Assembly (NCBI GenBank): GCA_944472155.2
Contig: OX235279.1
Location: 153,906,199 to 153,970,198, forward strand
DNA length: 64,000 nt
Reading direction: 5' to 3'
Source: Trichobilharzia szidati
Taxonomy: Eukaryota > Platyhelminthes > Trematoda > Strigeidida > Schistosomatidae
A program made the position numbers and the translations under genes. The notes below the pieces were generated by a model that worked only from the letters and a program-made list of their open reading frames with translations, made no database searches and was not told the origin of the DNA. This document shows positions 22,475 to 34,439 of this stretch, piece by piece. Position 1 is the first letter of the stretch; every line of letters starts with the position of its first letter.

Positions 22475-24060
22475 GCAGTTGTCCTGAAATTCAGTAGTGA
22501 GACCATCATCGCACACGTACTTCATATCTTTAACAATATAACTGAGATTACACTAATTAGAAATCAAAACTATGGCCTACTTCAAATATATGTGAAGTCA
22601 TATAAAAGTAATTGTATTTTTATTCACAAAAAATATTTTGTCTTTCAATAAAATCGTCTAAAATTCAGAGATCAGACTATTTTATAGTTGCATTAAGCTG
22701 ATTGTTTCGATTTTTTTGTATAATACCTCCGTAAGCATATAGTATCATATAATTCTACTCCAGCCTTTCATGGATGTATGAATAACCGTAAAATAGTGCA
22801 CTGTGTTGCTCGTAGCTGTTTATTATATTTAAACAAGGTTTCAGATATCATCATTTGTTAACAATATTCACTTTATAGCTCAGCAGTTCTTTCACCTCTC
22901 AATTTTATTCGCTTAGTTTAATCTGTTATCTTTTCTAATTAAAACAAAGATGCTGAAAAAAAACGTTTACGGCTCATATTACAAGAAAATTTCAATCAAC
23001 AGATTTATGCTAAGCGCCATTTTATTTATAACAATATATTATTCTAAAATATTCTGAATCACAATTTCTAATTCTTTTCTGATAACTGAAAAATAAATCA
23101 TATAAAAATGAATTCAACTTCATCAATTTTTTGCATATTTTATACTCAATCAATGTACCATAAATTACCGAATACACGCTTCAGATCATAGGGAATGCTA
23201 AAAAGACAGTTGCAGCGAAGAAAATTTCCTTTTCGATGAAGCCATCAGCTAGGCTGTATATTTGTGTATTTATGGTAAATGGAAGGTGGCCGTACCATGC
23301 GCACGCTTGTACAACGCTCTTGGAAGCACTTTCTATCCTGGCTAACACAGGGAAAATGCAGGTGTGTATATGGTTTGGTAACAGAACATCTGGCGAACTC
23401 GGGAGACTCAACTCCATTTGAAAGTCTTTCAAAGTATTATACAAGATCCGATCAAATCTTTCAAATGGAGTGGAATCAAGGCAGCTGGGATTAGCTGAGG
23501 CACTAGCTATCCATAAGCTCAAGTTCATGCTATTTTTTCAAAAGAAATACATCCAGTTGTTATCTATACCGTGGCCAGCAAAAACGTCAATAGTGATTAT
23601 CCTCTTACCTTTCTTATCCAATCTTCCTCCTTATTTTTGATATTCTTATATTTTTTATTCTGCTTTTTGTTCGAACTTACTGTCTACTTTGTTACTATTA
23701 CGTTTTCAAACCCAAGTTGCACAAAAATTCAATTTTTTGCAGTAATTACGATTCTACTAAGTTTTTATCCGATCTTACTGTTTAATATACTTTGCGTATT
23801 TATCAGTTTGCCCCTTGACTCGATGTAGTCCTAGAACTTTCTCACCCATTCACTGTAAATATACGGATATACAAGAAATTGTTGGATTTATTCAAGTATT
23901 TTCTTTCTAGTTTCTTCTAACCATCAATAAAATGTAGATTAAAAGTGTCAAGATGTCCCAAAATTCCAATAATTTCTGTTTTTCAAAAATGACTTATATA
24001 TCAACTGATGTCACTTTCGATAGGTCATTTTTGTTGTAGTCAGCTATTAAATTTGTGTAC
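22475..24060. other. AT-rich sequence with one unrecognised ORF
   Basis: The minus strand at 23528-23181 has a 115-codon frame (MNLSLWIASASANPSCLDST...). I recognise no family. It overlaps a short inverted repeat (ACTCCATTTGAAAG at about 23409 with CTTTCAAATGGAGT at about 23458), so part of it may come from a repeat. A T-rich, hydrophobic plus-strand frame at 23571-23828 looks like low-complexity chance coding. Nothing else is supported. Confidence 0.3.
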
Positions 24061-24062
24061 TT

Positions 24063-25165
24063 CATACTCTTGTTCCGCTTTATTAATTAAACCAAGAACA
24101 AAGGTTTGCGCAGAATCAGGTAGCACTACCGTTTATTTCGATGGTTCCTCACCAGTTTCCTACAATCTAAAAAATTAATTAAGTTTACATACAGTGTAAC
24201 TTTAATGTAATAGAAATGGTGATATGATAACAGTTAATAGGAGACTCCAAAACTAATAAACACCGTCCAGCAATTACACTTACATAGCTTATAGACAGAA
24301 TGTTCAAGTTTGAACAAATAATTATTCGGCATTTTGATACAATGAATAAAGGAGTCACATAATATAGGCAACAAGTGGATAAGATGACCAGCAACTGATA
24401 ATCTGGTGACAATGTGAGGAGTTCAACTCAAACCGTAGAAACAAGACACAAGCAAAATTGCGTAATAGCAGAGGGGAAGATATTGAAGTCAAATTCGTTG
24501 AAAAGAGTCTCTTCGCTGAATCATTTATTTTGATTTTCTAAATATTAAGTAATCAAGTCAAAGTGAGAGTGCCAGTGCAAGGAAAGATTGATGACTGCTT
24601 CTTTCTGAACACACAAATTGAGTTATAAATTTTTGATAGTAGCTTCTTCGGCAAACTTTAGGAGAATCGAATTATATTGTTTATTCATAATTTTTAAAAA
24701 TTTCAGGGTGAACTTAGACCTTCTGTGTATAGGCTATTTAAGTGTAATTGATAGGCGGTGTTTATTAGTTTTGGAGTCTCCTATTAACTGGGATCATGTC
24801 ACCATTTCTATTACATTGAAGTTGCTCTGCATGTGAACTTAATTAATTTTTTAGATTGTAGGAAACTGGTGAGGAACCATCGAAATAAACGATGGTACTA
24901 TCTTATTCTGTGATACAGCGGTAGAATGCGGGCCAACCACGCAGGTGGTTCGGGGTTCGATCCCCGGCCGACTCACTCCTTTACCTCACTAAGTCAGTAA
25001 TAAGACTGGTAATGAGGGAAGGTTGGGCATGAGGCTAGCAACCGCATCCCGTAAAAGTAAAACCACTGCCACCGAAACTTCAAAGCTCTAGCTTGAAGCC
25101 CTATGTTCCACTGGGAACGTAAAGGAATAAAAAAAACTATCTTAATCTGCACAAACCGTGTTTTT
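24063..25165. repeat. Foldback (inverted-repeat) element, arms about 240 bp
   Basis: The left arm (about 24080-24330: GGTTTGCGCAGAATCAGGTA ... CGTTTATTTCGATGGTTCCTC ... GGAGACTCCAAAACTAATAA) returns as its reverse complement at about 24690-24910. The last part of the right arm is displaced to 25150-25165 by a SINE. The loop is about 360 bp. The termini match the 63-bp perfect inverted repeat at 36174-36429, which defines a family. No transposase frame is present, so it is a non-autonomous element of unknown class. Confidence 0.75.
24911..25135 (+). mobile_element. SINE subfamily 2a with target-site duplication
   Basis: This is a well-preserved copy: head CAGCGGTAGAATGCGG, B box GGGGTTCGATCCCC, body GGGAAGGTTGGGCATGAGGC, tail CTTGAAGCCCTATGTTCCAC and a poly(A)-rich end. 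It is flanked by ACTATCTTATTCTG (24897-24910) and ACTATCTTAATCTG (25136-25149), a 14-bp duplication with one mismatch. It sits inside the right arm of the foldback element and is younger than it. Confidence 0.9.
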
Positions 25166-25479
25166 CATTTTTTTCATTCAGACACTGTAAAGTTTCTACT
25201 CTAAGATGCCTGAAACAAATGAAAATATCAAAATGACAAAATTAATATTAGATAACATCTCTATGTACTGTGTAAATATTTGAAAGGAAGGTAATTAAAG
25301 GCTATCGATAAAAAATATTCAACAGGGATAAAGTGTCACAGAGTCAGTTGCATTTCAGCAGCTAGGAATTTTCCATGTGTTCAGTGTGTTCTGTCCACTT
25401 TATTGATAATATTTATTTTCTCTAGCCTTCAGTAATTTATTCAGAATCGGATGGTTTACTCGACAAGTGGAACCTTTTT
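25166..25479. other. AT-rich intergenic sequence, no gene seen
   Basis: No supported feature between the foldback element and the next SINE. Confidence 0.5.
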
Positions 25480-25665
25480 TTTTTTATTTACAGCTTGATT
25501 CCACACCGTATTTTCAGTACAAGTATGGAATTTTCAGCATGGATATCGGTTGCCCAAATTCAGGCCGACCATAGATATCGGGTGTGCGCCGGCAGGGGAT
25601 CGAACCCCGGACCATGTGCATGGTCGGCGAGAGTACTAACCACTGTGCCACCGACGCACATTTAA
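25480..25665 (-). mobile_element. tRNA-derived SINE, subfamily 2b
   Basis: The plus strand opens with a long T tract, then the tail complement CAGCTTGATTCCACACCGTA, the body complement, and a strong tRNA-like head complement ending GCCACCGACGCAC with GGGGATCGAACCCC. It is the best-preserved 2b copy in the window. Confidence 0.85.
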
Positions 25666-25924
25666 ACAGCTGCAACTTTTCATTCACGAGTTAGGCGTAT
25701 TCACTAATAAAGCATCTGTTGTCACAATACTGTAGTAACACATCAATTGGACATTTAAGGTTGATTTAAACTGAAGTGTAGTCCAGTCACATAATTTTCA
25801 GAATACGGTTTTGTCCCAGTAATGAAACTTCCTGAACCCAATATAGTTATGAAGTAAAAAAATGAATATGAATCAAACATTCTATGAACCACAGCCCTCC
25901 ATCAATATGCATATTAGTTTGTTT

Positions 25925-27510
25925 ATTAGGTGAGTCTAAATGGTTTAATTTAATGCGCAAAACTAATAACCCCAGTAAGATCTATGGTGTTGTTAAAGTT
26001 CATAAGTCAGGATACCCTATTAGGCCTATAGTTGATTTTAGAAATTCACCTACATATGAATTATCTAAATATTTAGCCATGTTATTAAATCCCCATAAAA
26101 GCCACTCAAAATCTAGACTAACTAATTCTTATAAAATAAAACATAGATTAGATAATTTAAAATTAGACAATGAAGAGAAAATGGTTAGTTTTGACAGTTT
26201 ATATACACGTATACCAATAAATATGGTCATTGAGGCAGTCAGAAACGAACTCATTTCCGACCAAGAACTTGAACTTAGGACAAAAGTGCCACTTGAGGAC
26301 ATAATGCTGGGAGTGCAGCTATGCCTGACTTCCACAGTATTTACATTCTAGGGGAAAATATACAAACAAATTGAGGGAGTTGCCATGGGGTCACCAATAT
26401 CCCCGGTTGTGACAGACATACTCATGGATAGGTGGGAAAACATGGCGATTGAAACGTTCAGTCCCACCCTAAAAGTATGGTGGAGGTATGTAGATGACAC
26501 ATTCACTGTACTTAGAAAACAGGATACAGATAGATTTTTCGAACACATTAACTCAAAGGTGGAAAGGTGAATTGGAAATTCAGGAAGGAAAACTGCCAAT
26601 GTTAGATTGCAGCGTAAAAAGGAAAGAAGATGGGAAGTTAAACACTAGTGTTTACAGGAAACCCACACATTCAAACAGATATTTGGACTTCCGATCATCC
26701 CATCCTATGTCAGTGAAAATAGGATTGGTGAAATGTTGAAGTAATAGAGCACAAACTCTAAGTAGTACCAAGAAAAATCTAAGAGAAGAAGTGAGGCATA
26801 TAAGAGAAGCTTTGAAACTCAATAATTACCCTGATAAATTAGTCAGAAAGTATCTAGAGAACTGTAAAAATAAAATAAATAATAATACTAATATTAATGA
26901 CGACATGCATGTCAAACATGCCCAAGATAATGACAACACAAACAATAAGGAGATTAAATCATCAGTAGTAATTGCATACAAGGAAGTAACCTCGGAAACC
27001 TAACTCGGAATTCTTAACAAGGCACGAATAAAGGTGGCTGACATTCAAATCCACAAACTCAAGTAGAAACAAGCTTTATCGGTTAAAGAATCCTGTGGAG
27101 CCTTTAAAACAAGATTGTCAGGTCAAATACATAGGTCAAACTAGTAGTAGTAGTAGTCAGGCAAGCCGAGCACAAAAACCTAGAAAAATCTAGATTAGTT
27201 CACCCGAATAAGATAAGAAATCTAGAGAATAGTTCAGCTATTGCACTACATGCAGTTACACACAACCATACAATAGGATGGATTGGATAAGATGACAGTT
27301 TTAAAATCTGATGTAACAGGGTGGAGGGAGAGATTGATAACAGAAGCTTTGTTTATCGAATCAACTGCAAATACATGTAATAGCAATGATTCATCACCTG
27401 TCCCAGATATCTGGAAAATTCTACTACCCCGACGACGACAAATAGGAGAGAATAAAGAAAACTATAAAACTCAAGTTTCGAAGTCGTGTGATTATAATTG
27501 ATATGATTAT
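25925..27510 (+). mobile_element. Penelope-like element: RT to GIY-YIG, broken
   Basis: The first frame (to a TAG at 26349) gives IYGVVKVHKSGYPIRPIVDF and SFDSLYTRIPINM, RT motifs of Penelope-like elements. After the stop the same frame continues with QIEGVAMGSPISPV and the catalytic WWRYVDDTFTVL (YVDD at about 26487). Shifted frames give the linker (RHIREALKLNNYPDKLV) and, near 27130, YIGQTS of the GIY-YIG endonuclease with SSAIALHAVTHNHTIGWD after it. Both enzyme domains can be traced, but stops and frameshifts break the reading. The element lies between a SINE and unique sequence and lacks a visible intact N-terminus. Confidence 0.85.
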
Positions 27511-28799
27511 GAACAATACATTTAGTTCTAAACGTCATCCAGTAAATAATAATACTGTTTCACTGTGTGATACATCTAATAAACAAACTAATATGGAATT
27601 ACTTACTACCACATTGCCGAAGTTTTAATCCGCCAATATGATTGAGAAAAAATTGAACATTTACAGAAGGAACAGTCAACGGTTAACTGTTGTTCCTGTG
27701 TATCAACAAATACATCTCGCGTTTGATTTATTAAAAGTGAGTAAATTAGCAAAAGCATACATCGATTAATATCTTGAAAAAAGCTGAAAACCATCATCAT
27801 ACTAATTAAACGTAGACGTGCGGATGATAATAATCACCTTGAAAACAAATTTTCAAGCTCTAGTATACAAATAAACTGAAAAGGAACGTAGGCTGTCATT
27901 TCATATTATCTATTAGGTTTCATTTGATTTATTAATCATTCTGAAGATTTACTGTTCTTCCAAATACTTTAATTACACTTCTGTTAGTGAACTATAACTG
28001 CTGAAAAGATCATCTGAGATAGATTTTGATTAACCCAACAGATACATCACAGTGTCGATGAACTGAATCCTGATGTGACTGAGGTTCCGTCTTCACCCTA
28101 AATCAGTACCAGTTATATCGACAAATTAGAATTCGGGAACTGAGGAAGAATGCATTTCCATTATAAATAAGTCTATCTAAAATGATCATTAGGATTATAA
28201 GCAGCAATTTGTTCTCGAAACATCATCCAGCTAATAATACTACGTCATTGTGTGCTATTTCAAATCAAATTTTCTAATATCGAATTACAAACTAAAACAC
28301 GATTCTGACAGTTATTATTCAGCTGATTGTTGTTTTTAGACCGAGATGAGGAACAAGTTCCGCAAAAGCCAAAAGTTCGAATTCGGCATCTGGACAGAAT
28401 TTTTTTTCAAAGACAAAGGTTGGATATATATGCATAAACATCAGATTACTGCATAAACTCTTTAGACATACATTAGCAAATGCAAAAATTCAGCAACCAG
28501 CCAATCATATTTATAAAAGTTCAATAACTGATTATTTACGGAGAAAAGAATTTACAGTAAAATACTTCCTAATCGATAAATTATATCGGAGGAAATAAAA
28601 ACAAATTAAATTCAGGATAAAAAGAAGATCGACCTGAACACCCATGGATAATGAAGTCAGTTCAAAAGTAAATTTACAGTAAAATTAACGCCAGAGAAAA
28701 TCCAAAATATAAAAGAAAGAAAACAGAAAAATTCACCAGAAAAAGTAAACTTTATTTAAACAGCACAAAAAATCACAAACATTCAGAACACCAAACGCA
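27511..28799. other. AT-rich intergenic sequence, no gene seen
   Basis: No supported feature. Very A-rich near 28600-28790. Confidence 0.5.
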
Positions 28800-29100
28800 A
28801 AACATGACCCAAAGCATCCTAGGTTGAAAAACTCACATCTTTACACATCCCCTACTTTCAGTTACCATGTCTCAGTCGTGATGTAAAACAACCAACTGTT
28901 GCTGAGTATAAATGGCAAGGATTTCAGAAATCGCTTGTCACTCATCCAATCGGACCATCGGACTGACTCCGCCATGTTGGATGTTATGCAGATTTTTCAG
29001 AAGTGGAGACAACTAGTGTTGTCTGACAGGGACACCCAATGTCAGTCAGCCTTCTTATTCGATCCTATTATAGGTGTACTGAACCTTGCCTGGTTTACTA
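28800..29100 (+). repeat. Fragment of dispersed repeat R
   Basis: The segment GTTGAAAAACTCACATCTTT...CCAACTGTTGCT also ends the repeat at 34440-35930. The following CCATGTTGGATGTTATGCAG...CAGTCAGCCTTCTTATT occurs in reverse at 49900-50060. The family is dispersed and non-coding as far as I can see, and its class is unknown. It directly precedes the 5' end of an RTE-A LINE. Confidence 0.65.
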
Positions 29101-29104
29101 GCTC

Positions 29105-31480
29105 GCTAGTTTTCAAGCCAGTCCAAAGCCCAAGTAAAGAGGGATGGTCGGGATTGGGGCTAGAGACCCTATACTACAAAAAGTATCAAATCACTAGGGA
29201 AACTTCAACGCACTGAAAATACACTAAAAATATAAAAACTTCATATAACAATCTTATAATTCGCTCGAATCGGAGAGGCGAAATGACACAGTCGGCTCGT
29301 AAAAGCCTTCGGAAAAACAGTCAGTCAGCCGATGTGTCTTTTCCATAGATGAAAGCAAGAATAAGAATGGGGAAGTGGAATGTCCGTACAATGTACGAGG
29401 CTGGCTGGGAAGGCTGTCCAAGTAGCCAAAGAAATGAGGAGATATGACACTGAAGTGCTGAGAATCTGCGAAAGCGGATGGAATGGATGTGGATTATCAA
29501 AATTGTCAACTTGAGAGTCAGTAATCTACTCCATTCTGTCACCCAGACGACAACCACGAGCACACTGAGCGAGTGAGTGACTATCATGATGTCAACAGGG
29601 GCAGCCAAAGCTCTAATGCAGTGGAGACCAATTTCATCCATTACCATGACAGCGGGATTCAACTCAAAAGGAAGGAAGGTTACAATCATCCAATGCTACT
29701 GTGGTGGTCGGATGCAGACAATGTGTTCCAACTGAATATTATTCTCACATATTCCCACAGTCCAATACAGCATTATCAACAGAATACGATATATCTATTT
29801 GAACATTCTGTTTGTTGCTAGAGTCAGAATATTATTCACACAGTACAATACTGCTTTAGCAACAGAACACTGTATATGTACATTCTATTTCATGTCGTTT
29901 AATGTAAGCCAAAATCACATGCTCAGTGATTGGTCAGAGAATATAAAACTGTATCTATATAAATAGCGCTATCATCACTTGAAAATTTACCTTGGCTTCC
30001 GTGTCTTGCCTTCTGCTGTTACACTACAAGCAACACGGAACAAGAGAAGAAGGAGGATTTTTATAGACAACCACAAACAGTAATGGACAACATCCCAAAT
30101 AGTGACATCAAAATCCTCATGGGCGATATGAATGCAAGCCAAAATAGGAGCAGATAATACAGGAAGAGAACTCATCATGGGTCGAGAGGCTCTGACTCGG
30201 AGAAATGAATGAGAACGGAGAATTATTGGCAGACTTCTGCTCTTTCAATAATATGGTGATCGGAGGGAGCGTGTACAAGTACAAGAATACACACAAGCAA
30301 CATGGATTTCGCCTGACGGACATACCACAAACCAAATAGATTTCATCTCAAAGAATGGCTCTCAACGGATACCTACTTGGAAGCTAATAGAAGAGAGGAT
30401 AGGAGGATGGTGAGAGAAGATGACTCAATGCAAAGATGGACAACAGAAGGAGAAGATAAGTTGACAGCATTGAACACCTCACTGAATAAAACAATAAAGA
30501 AGAGTGACAGGTAAGTCAAAAGACACTTGTACAACATACTGGCTGGCAATTGAAGCAGAACAAGCCGCAGGCAAAAGAGAACTCAGGACATTATACCAGA
30601 TAACCAGGCTGCTCGCTATCCGGGAAGACATCAACCCACATGATGAAACCAATAAAGGATGCTGAACGGAACCTGATTACCAAGGAGAAAACAAGTAAAA
30701 CAATGGCCTTATCACTTTAAAGTACTCTTGAATCGACCATCACCTGCAACTCGCTCAGAAATACCACCACCACCACCGATAGCACGCACAGAACTGTATG
30801 CCAGTGGACACAAGTCCTCCAAAAAAAGCAGAAATTCTGAATGCGACCAAGCTACTGAGGTCCCGAAAGGCAGCATGACTGGACGGAATTCCCTCCGAAG
30901 CACTGAAATTGTAGCCAAAAACTGCGGTAGATGTTCTCAAGCCATTATTAGAGAAGGTTTGGAAGGAAGGGAAGATGCCTACTGACTGGAATAAAGGCTG
31001 GCTACCTTGTCAAGCTGCCAGAGAATGTCGACCTAGGCCTGTGCAAGAACTGGCGTGGAATCATGCTCTTGTTCACGCCAAGTAAAATACTAAGTCACAT
31101 CATCCTGGAGAGAATAAAGGATGCACAGAACTCCGCCCAACCGAAACAAGCTGGATTCAGGATAGGCAAACCATGCGCTGATCAAATTGCAAATCTATAC
31201 ACCATCAAAGCATATAACAGTAGTCAAATCTGCACCCAAACAGCATCTACTTTGAAAAGGACTTCAACAGCGTTGACCAAGAAGTAATTTGGAAACTCAT
31301 TTAACACTACGAAGTGCATAGCCTTAGTCTCTATCAACATCTTTCAACAGCTGGCTATGTGACAGTGATACATTTAAGGTGATCCACAAGGGAAAACCGA
31401 GCGAACCGTTGTCTCTCTGTCTAACTACTTTCAACATAGAACTTTGCACCGATGTGCAGCAGTTCGAGTGAACAATATTC
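29105..31480 (+). mobile_element. RTE-type LINE (family A), 5' UTR, EN and partial RT
   Basis: A 5' region is followed at about 29361 by RMGKWNVRTMYEAG, the typical start of an RTE apurinic-type endonuclease. After a nested solo LTR (29700-30023) the endonuclease resumes, with traces of the THKQ...TNQIDFIS block near 30290-30350. RT motifs follow, scattered over frames: KVWKEGKMPT near 30955, IMLLFTPSKILSHIILERIKD near 31055 and QAGFRIGKPCADQIANLYT near 31150. It stops before the YADD box. Many stops; not functional. It is the only family-A copy here with a 5' end. Confidence 0.8.
29700..30023 (+). mobile_element. Solo LTR with CTAC target duplication
   Basis: Begins TGTGGTGGTCGG and ends CTTCTGCTGTTACA, flanked by CTAC at 29696-29699 and 30024-30027. 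A promoter-like ATATAAATAGCGC lies near the 3' end. Its ends match the solo LTR at 18364-18703. It interrupts the endonuclease of the RTE-A LINE and is younger than that LINE. Confidence 0.9.
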
Positions 31481-31589
31481 CATCTAGCACACAAAGCCAG
31501 AGAAGAAGTGAAAGTAAAAAAAACGCAAAATAGAGATAGTAAACAGAGATATGAGGCAAAAAGAATAGTATAGTCTCATTGAAAATTAT

Positions 31590-33420
31590 AAGTCACAAAG
31601 AGTGGATGCATCTGTGCCATTGAGAACGATTTTGAGCCATATCACCAACTGTCTCCAGCCACTGATTCTTAGAAACCAGGCAGTCTACACCTACCTACCT
31701 GGCTTAAACTAACTTGCGGATTTCATTGACTGATTCCATATTTTGGTTTGACCATCACTGGCTCATTTCCAACTTGATCTTATGTTAGCTAACATTGCTG
31801 ATCGAGGAAGGCGATTACTAGGCATATGTAACACACGTGCTGACCATCTCAATCGATGTAACTTCACAGCCTCGTCTATTGATTTCCCCTCCTTACCTAG
31901 CACTCAACCGACGCATAACCTCAATATTGCTCACCCTATTATACCACCATCTCGCACGGGAGATAGAACGCAGACACCGATGATCAAAGACAGCTAGCCG
32001 GCCTTTACGTGTCATACACTTTCAATGGCCACGTCTCACTCACAGCCATAAAGGAGGACAGAGCGAACGGCTGAGCAGTACACACGTCATTTGGTCGATA
32101 GCCAGCCGGATATCACGTCTACTCCAGAGACAGCGTAAACTGGCATATGCGAAACTAGCCTTCTGTATCCGCCATGCTGAGATTTCGTCAGCGATCAACC
32201 CGTTGGCGTTGTCTGATGCGTGAAGTGGTCAACACGCTCCACCAACCACTTCACTCCCTATTTCTAAGCTACGAGTCAATGTAGTCCAGACTAGTCCTGT
32301 AGCATCATCTTACATTTGGCGGGAGCGAATCGCATGCCAAACATTCGCAGATTGCAGCTCAAGGTGTTCAGAAGACTCCGTATTTCGTCAGCGTCTTCCT
32401 TACCTAGCAGGGAGGACTATATCATCTGCATATTCTAAGTCAACGAGATTATTCACTGACGGTAACAAGTCGATCCCTGAGTCGCTGAAGTGAGTTAGGG
32501 TTAATTCCATTAGTACATCTATGATGAAATTGAATAGAAATAAGGATAGTGGGCATCACTGACGGACACCACTAGTTGTCACCACTTCAGATGACAACTC
32601 GCCGTAAGCTCTCACCTGGCTGACTGCATGAGTTCGAGTAGAGTGAGTGTCTTGATCAGTGCAATGTATTTCCTCCGCATTCCTTTCACTGCCAAGCATC
32701 GCCAGAGTACCTCTCGGTCGACAGAATCGAATGCCGCCTTTAGGTCAAGAAATATAAAGATTGATGGATGCCGGTAAGTATGGGTATGTTCCAGAATCTG
32801 TCGAAGGGTGAAGATATGATCAATACACCCTCTTCCTGGTCTAAAGCTTGCCTGGTTCTCTCGTGTTTTTCCTCCTGTGGACCGCTTAGTCTACGCAATA
32901 TTATTGAGCCTAGAACTTTAGATACCACATTAGTCAATCTAATCCCTCTGTGATTATCACAGGAAGACTTGTCTCCCTTCTTGTATATCGGGATAATCGA
33001 TGACTTACACCAACCGGACGGGACTTCCTCTGATTCCCAGACACTGCCTAGTACCTCAGTTAACGGAAACAGTGGACTGTTTCCACCGTCCTTAAACACC
33101 TCTGGAGTCATTCGATCTGGTCCTGCAGCTTTGCCTCGTTTCAGATTACTGACAGCCTTAGTAACCCCAGTTGGGGACTGAGGACCGGTGTTTATATCCC
33201 ATTCAGACAGGTGTTGGATGCTGTGTAAGTTGAGCGTGACTGTAAGTCAATAGAATTGCTCCTGAAAGTGTTCTTTCCAACGTTTCAGTTGTCTATCCTG
33301 GGAGCTAATTATGGTGCCATTTTTCTCAGAGATTGTTCCACTTATCATTTGCCTTTTACCACCAGTTTCCCTGATAAGTCTGAAAAGTTGTCTGGTGTTA
33401 CCAAACGCCGATGCTAGGCG
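31590..33420 (-). mobile_element. RTE-type LINE (family B), RT to 3' end
   Basis: On the minus strand the RT motifs run MTPEVFKDGG, SIIPIYKKGDKSSCDNHRGI, VSKVLGSIILRRLSGPQEE, then in broken frames the region before and including the catalytic box (LEYADDIVL, near 32415-32440). The C-terminal domain follows (VFDHRCLRSISR near 31950) and the 3' end reads GDMAQNRSQWHRCIHSL near 31620. Its first ~950 bp are nearly identical to the plus-strand family-B copy at 41270-42200, and it alone keeps the YADD box. It abuts an RTE-A fragment at 33421. Confidence 0.85.
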
Positions 33421-34430
33421 TTAGAAGTGAATACAGGAGTAAGATAAATTGGCTGCCTGTTATCACCGATGATATTTCTAATTGTGGTGGACTGGATCAT
33501 CGTCAAACCGTGAGTTGGGCGTGAGAAGACAGGAGTACGCTGGACGACCGATAAGAAGACTCTAAAAGATCTGGATTAATCGCGTGGATGATTTGTGTCT
33601 AATGTCACACAAACTCGAAGACTTACAGGCAAAATCCAACAAACTGGCTGAAGAGGCTAGCTGGTACCAAAGGCAGGACACCAAGTGAACATAGAGATGA
33701 CGAAAGCGATGAAGATAACCAACCAACCAACCAACAGCAACACAACAACAACAACAACAACAACCAGCTCCAATCACCATCAACCAACAGGAGAGATTTG
33801 ACAGAGGTTACTTCCTCCACTTATCCAGCCAGTAAGCATCGTTTCAACCACAGGCCGGCGGAACGGACGAAGATGTCAAAGCCAGCCATTCAAAGTCGGA
33901 AAGAAAAGATATGACTTCATCAACCTGAAACTAGTTTAGAAGTCTTCTGCACTTCACTGCAGCATAAAGAACAAGATTCGTATTTTCGACAGATATGTGA
34001 TGTCAGTCAGTCAGTCAGTTCTTCTGAATTTTCACGAAAAAATTCCAAAGGCTACGGCCGACTTTTAGCAACAGCTCCTTCGCTGGCCACATATGAAGAT
34101 GAAATGGCCGGTCTGCCAGAATGAATCGGCAACAAACCAACCAAGAGCCTATTGCTCAAACAATATAACGGAGAAAATAAGGAAGGATCCAGTAAACGAT
34201 GAGGAGGCCAGAGAATGATATCGCCCACCAGACAACTCAAGAGAAATACAAAAGGGAAGCGACGAGTCGGTTGTCCAACTAAAACATAGCTGAGAACGTG
34301 CGATGAGAGGACGAAAGAAAGTGGAAAATTTGGAAACAGAGCAACAGGCTGGCAGAAACTAGGACGAAGAGGAGGAGTGTTGTTGAAAGCATAAGCTCAA
34401 CAAGGAGTGAAAAAACTAAAATAAGAGCTG
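33421..34430 (+). mobile_element. RTE-type LINE (family A), RT to 3' region
   Basis: Begins mid-RT (GTTATCACCGATGATATTTC, the LSP-F-I-VVDW block) and runs through the VDDLCLMSHKLEDLQ box and the CAACAACAACAACCAGCTCC stretch. It reaches a damaged 3' end near 34430. It is very similar to 21030-22470. The join to the family-B element at 33420 is abrupt, so one inserted into or recombined with the other. Confidence 0.75.
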
Positions 34431-34439
34431 CATTGCAGG

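Noticed and set aside
23571..23828. Membrane protein of 85 residues
   Set aside because: The frame is almost entirely F, L, I, S and T from a T-rich tract; such chance hydrophobic frames also occur at 35940 and 42215.
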